From assembly GCF_021869535.1 (NCBI RefSeq), contig NW_026262712.1, positions 114,139,640-114,203,639 of the forward strand: a stretch of DNA of 64,000 nucleotides, in the 5' to 3' direction. Position 1 is the first letter of the stretch; each line of letters begins with the position of its first letter. A model generated the notes under the pieces. The model was not told where the DNA came from and searched no databases. It worked only from the letters and a program-made list of their open reading frames with translations. The position numbers were made by a program, and so were the translations under genes. Source of the DNA: Mytilus californianus. Its lineage: Eukaryota > Mollusca > Bivalvia > Mytilida > Mytilidae. This document shows positions 58,161 through 64,000 of this stretch, piece after piece.

Positions 58161-58289
58161 CAGGGGCGGATCCAGCCATTTATAAAAGGGGGGTTCCAAC
58201 TATATGTCCCCATTCAAATGCATTGATCGTCAAAAAAATGGTGGTTCCAACCCCCGGAACCCTCCCCCCTTCCCCTGGATCCGCCACTG
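58161..58289. mobile_element. 129-bp hAT-type MITE
   Basis: Ends CAGGGGCGGATCCAG and CTGGATCCGCCACTG are inverted. The CAGNGGCGGATC end is typical of hAT MITEs. An exact 8-bp target duplication is not preserved. It sits in the decayed LINE. Confidence 0.75.
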
Positions 58290-58424
58290 CATGGTCTGTA
58301 CGAACTCAAATGATCTAGATTGAGGAGAACCTAAACACAACATCACAAGTAAAGCCAACAGAAACCTTGGTTACTTACACCATCTATTGTTATCTTTATC
58401 TGGTCTTCAGATTAACTGTAAGCT

Positions 58425-59197
58425 AACTATCTGTTAGAGTAGATACAAACTGATCTCCGAAGCTTGATTAGAAAAAAATACTTCTTTACACGTGTATTCT
58501 GCGTTGTAAACTTAAATACTGATTCAGATATCTTGTTTTAGGATCCTCAAATATTTCTTTGTAAAAAAAACCACTCCGATTCAAACAAAAAGTTCTCTGA
58601 AAGGGATGTATCTAGATGATTTATTTTTTATTGACAACATGTTCGTTACGTTTAGAGGTCGCGTTTTCCAACGGAAAATTGGCATTCCATGGAAACGAGG
58701 AATGTGTCAAAGAGACAACAACCCGACAAAAGAACAGAAAACAAAGAGCAGAACGGATTCTTCCTCCTTTTCCTTATCATTTGAGAGTGGTTGATTGAAA
58801 AGTTTCTGTTTTGTAAATTGAAGAACTATGTCACTTATTCTTTTTAAACAGAGCCATATGTAAATTGTTGTATGCACACTGTTTCGTAGGTGTCTTTTTA
58901 TAAGTAGCATATATTAAAAAAAAGGTTTGAAGATACAAAGAGCGTAATAAAAAATTAATAGACGAACAGCACGCCATAGCCAAAGAAAAATATGACTAGA
59001 CAAAACAGTTCATAAAACACTACAGGGAAAACTTAAAATTGAGCAACACGAAGAATGCTAAATACCGGCGGTTAACTCGGGTACTCCGGTAGGGTCAACG
59101 TTCCCGACCCACTGGTTACATCCGTCGTGTAACTCCGTTAAAACCCGTTGAAAGATATTCGGTGATAAGTCGTCATAAATGTCGTATTGTTTAAAAG
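58425..59197. repeat. Interspersed repeat region
   Basis: 58680-58745 (GAGGAATGTGTCAAAGAGAC) is a relative of the 20062 repeat. 58960-59190 resembles a mussel repeat I recall ('GAGCAACACGAA…GGTACTCCGGTAGGGT'). No gene. Confidence 0.5.
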
Positions 59198-60012
59198 CAT
59201 ATGTACGGGTTATGTTCTTCTCATATATTTTATGATGGTATGATACTAAACCCCTAACGGGAGGGATTGTGCTTGATTTTCATATGATGAAGACATAATC
59301 TTTCAATCAGTTTAATGAGGTCTAGAGCTGGCATGTCAGTAACTGCTAGTAGTCCTTTGTTAATTTATGTATCATTGTCATTTTGCTTAGTTTTTTTTTG
59401 TTACCTATTCTGACATCGGACTCGGACTTCTTTAAAAGTGAGTTTTACTGTACTTATTGCTGTGTGTTTATAGATATAAGAAGATGTGGTATGAGTGCCA
59501 ATGAGACAACTCTCCATCCAAGTCACAATTTATAAAAGTAAACCATTATAGGTCAAAGTACGGCCTTCAACACGGAGCCTTGGCTCACACCGAATAGCAA
59601 GCTATAAAGGGCCCCAAAAATTAATAGTGCAAAATCATTCAAACAGGAAAACCAACGGTCTAATTTATATTGTTTATTCTACATTGGCTAGAGGTATAGG
59701 GGGGAGGGTTGAGATCTCACAAAACCTGTTTAACCCCGCCGCAATTTTGCGCCTGTACCAAGTCAGGAGCCTCTGGCCTTTGTTAGTCTTGTATGTATTT
59801 TTCAATTTGAGTTCATTTTTATATGTTTTGGAGTTTAGTATGACGTCCATTTTCACTGGACTAGTACACATTTATGTTTAGGGGCCAGCTGAAGCCCGAC
59901 TCAGGGTACGGGATTTTCTCGTGTTGAAGACCGATTGGTGGCCTTCGGCTGTTTTCTGCTCTTCGGTCGGGTTGTTGTCTCTTTGACACATTTCCCATTT
60001 CCATTCTCAATT
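59198..60012 (+). repeat. Long interspersed repeat, interrupted copy
   Basis: It is collinear with 27215-27838 from ACGGGTTATGTTCTTCTCAT to TTCCCATTTCCATTCTCAAT. A second repeat is inserted at 59474-59672. Confidence 0.85.
59474..59672 (+). mobile_element. Nested ~200-bp repeat insertion
   Basis: From TATAGATATAAGAAGATGTG to CCAACGGTCTAATTTATAT, this lies within the 59198-60012 repeat; 27215-27838 is the empty site. TGTTTA appears on both sides (59468-59473 area and near 59673), a possible 6-bp duplication. The flanking ends show only short inverted similarity (TATAGATAT/ATTTATAT). Confidence 0.7.
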
Positions 60013-61457
60013 TTATTATACGGTCATGCAACTAAATCACTGTGGCGTCCTTGAAGCTTTCAAAGAGATTACTTCTACTCTACCATTGCGAAGACTGGGT
60101 TCTCCGTGAAGCGTTCAAAAAGAATACTTCCACTCTATCACTATGAAAACTGCCGAGTTTCAATAACTTCCTCGTAAGCAACAACCCTTTTCCAAGCCAA
60201 ATCATGATAGAAAAATCAGGTCCTGGATCAACTAAGAGATCATGTGTAAAAATATTTCATGCGCAGGTGCTGCTGAGTGTTGCTACATGATATATAGAAA
60301 TGAAAGTTATTGTGAAGTTAAGTCTACAATCAAATTAAAATATAGATCTCTGGTGGATACAGGTGGGGCACCTGTTTTTATTTTACATGTATTAATCTGT
60401 GGAGTTGTTTGTCTTACACGGGAACTTAAAATTCTGGATCCATCACTGTTTATCCTATGATACCGATTCCAGCGCGCACCGCATGTGTTTCTTGAATATT
60501 TTTTTAACACTAAAATTTGGACCTAAGGGGAACATCTCATATCATCAAATGTCAACTTGATGGCCCATATAAAGATGACATAAGTGTACGGTATATGGAC
60601 TTTGTTTGTGTCGAAGACTGTATGGTGACCTATAGATGTTTTAAAATCCACGTCATTTGGACCCTCAGAATAGTTGTCTCATTGACAATCATAACACATC
60701 TCCTTAAGACATAAACGAAAGAAAATTTTGTTTCATTAGTATATATCATGTATATACAGTACTAGAAGTTCATATTTAAGCGCTAATCAAAAGCACTAAT
60801 TATAAAGTTAGACACTAATTTAAAAGTAAAGTTCATGTCCTAAACTTAGACATTAAGATTTCATAAACAAGCTCTAAAGTTCGAAATAAGAACAAATTAA
60901 AGTTCATAAATCTTAGCATCAAAATTCACTACAATAAAACAATGAAAAAATTATTAATGTACGTTCTTAAATGCTTAAACTGATGGTTCACATATGCGTG
61001 CACACTTCGTTAGAAGTATCTTTGACGACATACCGACTGTATGCACTAAACAACATTCCCTATATCTGGGTTGTCTCTTTGTTTTGGAGACCGACGGAGA
61101 TTCCCTTCGTTAACTAGTTTGCAGTCCGTTGGTACTTTCGTTGCTTTCTTGTACGTGAGGTGGAGTAGAACGAAGAACTGGAGATTTCATTAGTTTTCCT
61201 TTCAGGTAAGTCGGTGGAGATTGTTTGTTTGGACATTTCTGCCAACACACTCCAGGGGTAATTCATTTCTCAACGACCTGTAATAAGCTTGTGTAATTAA
61301 CATGTGTAATTGGATTATCATTTTTTAGATCATTTAATTGGAATCATTAAAATTACATTACCTACTCATTGTTAATTTAATTGGACCCAAGACAATTGGG
61401 CTAAATCATGAGCCTGACCATAGTATCATTTGGGCTAAAGTGTTGGAGTCCTGTTTA
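60013..61457. other. Intergenic
   Basis: 60590-60715 is a copy of the mussel repeat ('TGTATGGTGACCTATAG', 'GTTGTCTCATTGACAATCAT'). 60780-60930 shows vague 20-30 bp periodic similarity ('AAAGTTCAT', 'TTAGACA'). No gene. Confidence 0.5.
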
Positions 61458-62925
61458 CATTTGATCTCCTGCTTTGTTTTCTGTATATCTGAATGATTTA
61501 CAAGCATTTTTAGAAGAGTTAGATACAAAAGGTTTACAGTCAATAAGTGCAGACCTAGAAAATGAACAAGATGTGTATCTGAAGATTTTCTTATTGTTAT
61601 ATGCTGATGACACTGTTTTATTCGCGGATAGTAACACTGAATCACAAAATATGTTAAACAAATTTGCCATATATTGTAACAAATGGCAACTTAAGGTAAA
61701 TGTTGATAAAACAAAAGTTCTTGTTTTTTGCTAATGGTAGAATTCCACAAAATTTGAATTTCTTTATTAATGATACTGAAATTGAGATTGTTAAAAATTA
61801 TAAATATTTAGGAATATTTTTTTCAAAAAGTGGTTCATTTTTACAAACTAGAAAATATTTACGAGACCAAGGAATAAAGGCTATGTATTCTATCTTGAAG
61901 AAGAGTAGAATTAATAATTTATCTATTGAATGTCAACTAGATCTCTTTGATAAGGCTGTTGTACCTATTTTGTTATATGGGTCAGAGATTTGGGGTTTTG
62001 AAAACTTTGACTTATTAGAGCGGGTGCACCTAAAATTTTGCAAACTCATTTTACATTTAAAGCAATCAACCCCAGACTGTATAGTTTATGCTGAACTAGG
62101 CAGATTCCCAATACTTCTTTATGCAAAAGTTTGTATGATAAATTTTTGGGGCAGAATTATAAACGGTAAAGAGTGTAAAATTTCTCATGTTCTTTATAAA
62201 TTATTATATACTTATAAATTTAAATAACTATGGTTTTGAAAGTAAATGGTTGATTTATATAAAAAATGTTTTAGATAATTGTGGAATGTCTAATAGTAAT
62301 ATTTGGAATATGCAGTTTGCTGACAAATGGGTATCAAAAAGTGTGGAACAAAAACTTAAAGACCAGTCAATTATGTTTGTCACAGATAGATAGCTTACCT
62401 AAATGCCTATGTTATAGAATTTTTAAGACTAATTTGAAATTTGGGAATTATCTCAACATATTGCCTAATAATTTATTATTTGTATACTGCAAATTTAGAT
62501 GTGGAAGTCACCGGTTACCAATTGAGACGGGAAGATGGCGAGGCTTGTCACGAAACGAACGTGGGTGAGACTTTAATTGCCATCTCTGCGATTCAAGTGA
62601 TATTGGTGACGAATATCATTACATCATGACTTGTAAATCTTTGGATGTAGAGAGAAAGAAATTTTTACCGGAATATAGCTGTAAAAATCCAAATACATAC
62701 AAATTTTATGGTTTATTTAATTCAGACAATACTATCATTTTAGAAAAATCAAATAAGTTTATAAAAATAATACAGGTGAAAGTCAGTCCTCCAAGTTAAG
62801 TTACGTTTGTTCACACATGTGCATGCTTATATATATATATATACATATATATAATTGCAGATATATATTTTCTCTGTAACTATGACATGTAGTTTTGTGA
62901 GAATAAAGTTCATTCATTCATATCT
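61458..62925 (+). pseudogene. 5'-truncated non-LTR retrotransposon (LINE), copy 2
   Basis: It begins inside the RT at SPALFSVYLNDLQ, just after the position of the conserved QG box. It then has LLYADDTVLF (about 61594-61623) and WQLKVNVDKTK. A frameshift near 61730 leads into the next frame (to 62227), with YLGIFFSKSGSF and ILLYGSEIWGF. The C-terminal finger (CDSSDIGDEYHYIMTC, about 62584-62633) is retained in another frame. The 3' end is AATAAAG followed by (TTCA)n at 62903-62920. It aligns with copy 1 throughout; 5' truncation is typical of target-primed reverse transcription. Confidence 0.85.
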
Positions 62926-63556
62926 AATCATTTGTTGTTAATGGAAATGAATTCTCAGTTGAGAACGGCTGAGGCACAATCACAGCATAGTCAAAGTTTA
63001 GCCCAAATGTACTTCACTTAGCCCAAACGTGTATCTCCCATCTAATGATTATGATTTAGGTTAAACATTCATAAAAAATCTTTAGAAATAAAGAATTAAA
63101 AAAAAAATACGCCTTAATTATTTTATTTTTTGTAAATCAAGTTGTAAACGAATTTCAATTAAAATAAGTAGAAATTTGGATTCACATTAAAGAACTTATT
63201 TTGATATTTTTTTTGCAAATTCAGGAACATTTAATTGATACCTTTATGTTGATTATAACATTTAATTGTTTACAATCAGAGACATATAATACAATTACAA
63301 TTGTATTACAGGTCTCTGTTATAATCATTAAACATGTTAAAGGAGGCCGAGTTGACTGACTTCATAGACGGTCCGAATTGACTTATTAGTCGGTCCTACT
63401 GTCTCTGGGCCGAATTGTCCCATGTGTCAAATATGGTGGATTCAAGCACCTGCTTGGATGCAGAGTAAACAAATGATACAAGGATATATCTTTGAAGCAT
63501 TCAGGTAGTCATTATCTTTTGTATGATTGTCAATTATTTCATATGACTTACTTGAC
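62926..63556. other. Intergenic with a strong inverted repeat
   Basis: 63250-63327 folds back in three matched blocks: TGATTATAACA/TGTTATAATCA, CAGAGAC/GTCTCTG and TAATACAATT/AATTGTATTA. No gene. Confidence 0.6.
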
Positions 63557-64000
63557 TTAATCCTCTTCATTCCTTGTGGAACATAGGGCTGCCACAGTCG
63601 CTTTCCACCTTACTCTATTTTGGGCTATTCTTTTTGCTTCGTTCCAGGTATATCCAATCTCCTCCAGCTCCTTGCGCCTTGATCTTCTCCAGCTGTGAAA
63701 TGGTCTCCCCGGTCTCCGATGTCCTTGGGGGTTCCATTCTAATGCTTGTCTAGTGATGGTACCTACAGGTTTCCTCAAAGTGTGCCCAATCCATTGCCAT
63801 GTTCTTCTCTTTAGCTGTTTAATTGCGGGTTCCTGGTTGGTCCTTTCCCATAAGCATTTGTTACTTATTGTTTCTGGCCACCAAAATTTACAAATTTGGC
63901 GCAGGCATTTGTTGATAAAAACCTGGATTTGATGTTGTACCCCTGCTGTGTAAGTCTCCAGGTTTCTGCTCCATAAAAAAGGACTGATTTTACATTGGTG
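63557..64000 (-). pseudogene. Non-LTR retrotransposon C-terminus, cut by window edge
   Basis: The intact frame 63778-63557 reads RPGRPFHSWRRSRRKELEE and NRVRWKATVAALCS and ends with a natural stop. Upstream (63779-64000), with a frameshift near 63920, it shows LFYGAETWRLT, INKCLRQICKFWWP and WQWIGHTLRKP. This is the well-known C-terminal region of a LINE family common in invertebrates and distinct from the other LINEs here. The RT core would lie beyond 64000. Confidence 0.8.

Larger units (their letters stand above)
55790..58420 (+). pseudogene. Decayed non-LTR retrotransposon broken up by younger insertions
   Basis: Endonuclease C-terminal sequence GISDHDVG lies near 55860-55885. The linker KRFWNYIKHTKSDKNE lies near 56318-56365. 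RT finger motifs HKAAGPDNV (about 56607-56632) and TANVTPAYKKG (about 56738-56770) follow. After a gap filled by repeats and MITEs (56795-57546), RT resumes with SNIMKHEDRG near 57575-57610 and an AFDKV box near 57748-57765. SVVVVEGE near 57855, a decayed FADDS-like region near 57935, and KLEKWKNF…MEFNPEKML near 58000-58060 follow. Stops and frameshifts are many. The family resembles abundant Jockey-like LINEs of molluscs and differs from the other LINEs here. Confidence 0.78.

Noticed and set aside
1..64000. CRISPR array or bacterial operon
   Set aside because: Tandem repeats here have no unique spacers, and gene structure and repeats are plainly animal.

Overview
The window is eukaryotic nuclear DNA, AT-rich and gene-poor, most likely from a marine bivalve and probably a mussel (Mytilus-like). 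I base this on interspersed repeats I recognise from bivalve genomes: the '...TTTGACACATTCCCCATTTCC...' and 'GAAGATGTGGTATGAGTGCC' families, SINEs ending in (CAATCAATCA), and short elements with 150-170 bp internal tandem units. No database search was possible, so the species is an inference.

Only two cellular protein-coding genes are well supported. At 7322-9052 (+) an intronless rhodopsin-family peptide-type GPCR carries a cytoplasmic tail of eleven 16-residue repeats. At 42493-43233 (-) lies a BTB/T1-domain protein of the KCTD6/KCTD21 type, with a likely splice acceptor just upstream of its start codon. A third open frame (30083-30403, +) sits behind CpG-rich, E-box-containing sequence and could be a first exon, but I do not recognise it.

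The rest is mostly mobile DNA of several ages. There are five non-LTR retrotransposon remnants. Two (12.0-14.2 kb and 61.5-62.9 kb, +) belong to one related family. One (21.2-24.6 kb, -) has an SGNH-esterase ORF and an internal deletion that joins the start of the endonuclease to the end of the RT protein. One heavily decayed element (55.8-58.4 kb, +) has been broken up by younger insertions. One (63.56-64.0 kb, -) runs off the edge. A small RT fragment lies at 10.6 kb. A Penelope-like element (46.3-47.96 kb, -) keeps RT and GIY-YIG motifs and a decayed hammerhead-ribozyme-like sequence. A second hammerhead-like relic lies at 9.39-9.43 kb. A hAT remnant (52.6-53.8 kb), several MITEs with visible target-site duplications, and tRNA-derived SINEs complete the set.

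Large-scale structure: about 5 kb at 455-5375 is collinear with 32.44-39.9 kb (a segmental duplication). Each copy therefore serves as an empty-site control for insertions in the other, which delimits several elements. A second duplication places two head-to-tail copies of a 2.1 kb terminal-inverted-repeat element at 49.5-51.5 kb and 51.6-55.0 kb; the second copy took a hAT insertion. Four minisatellites (48-bp coding, 75-bp, 59-bp and 29-bp units) account for most of the remaining long open frames, which are not genes. I found no CRISPR array, rRNA or intact tRNA gene. No operon-like or obviously new multigene system is visible; the interest lies in the repeat-tailed receptor, the transposon nesting and the ribozyme relics.
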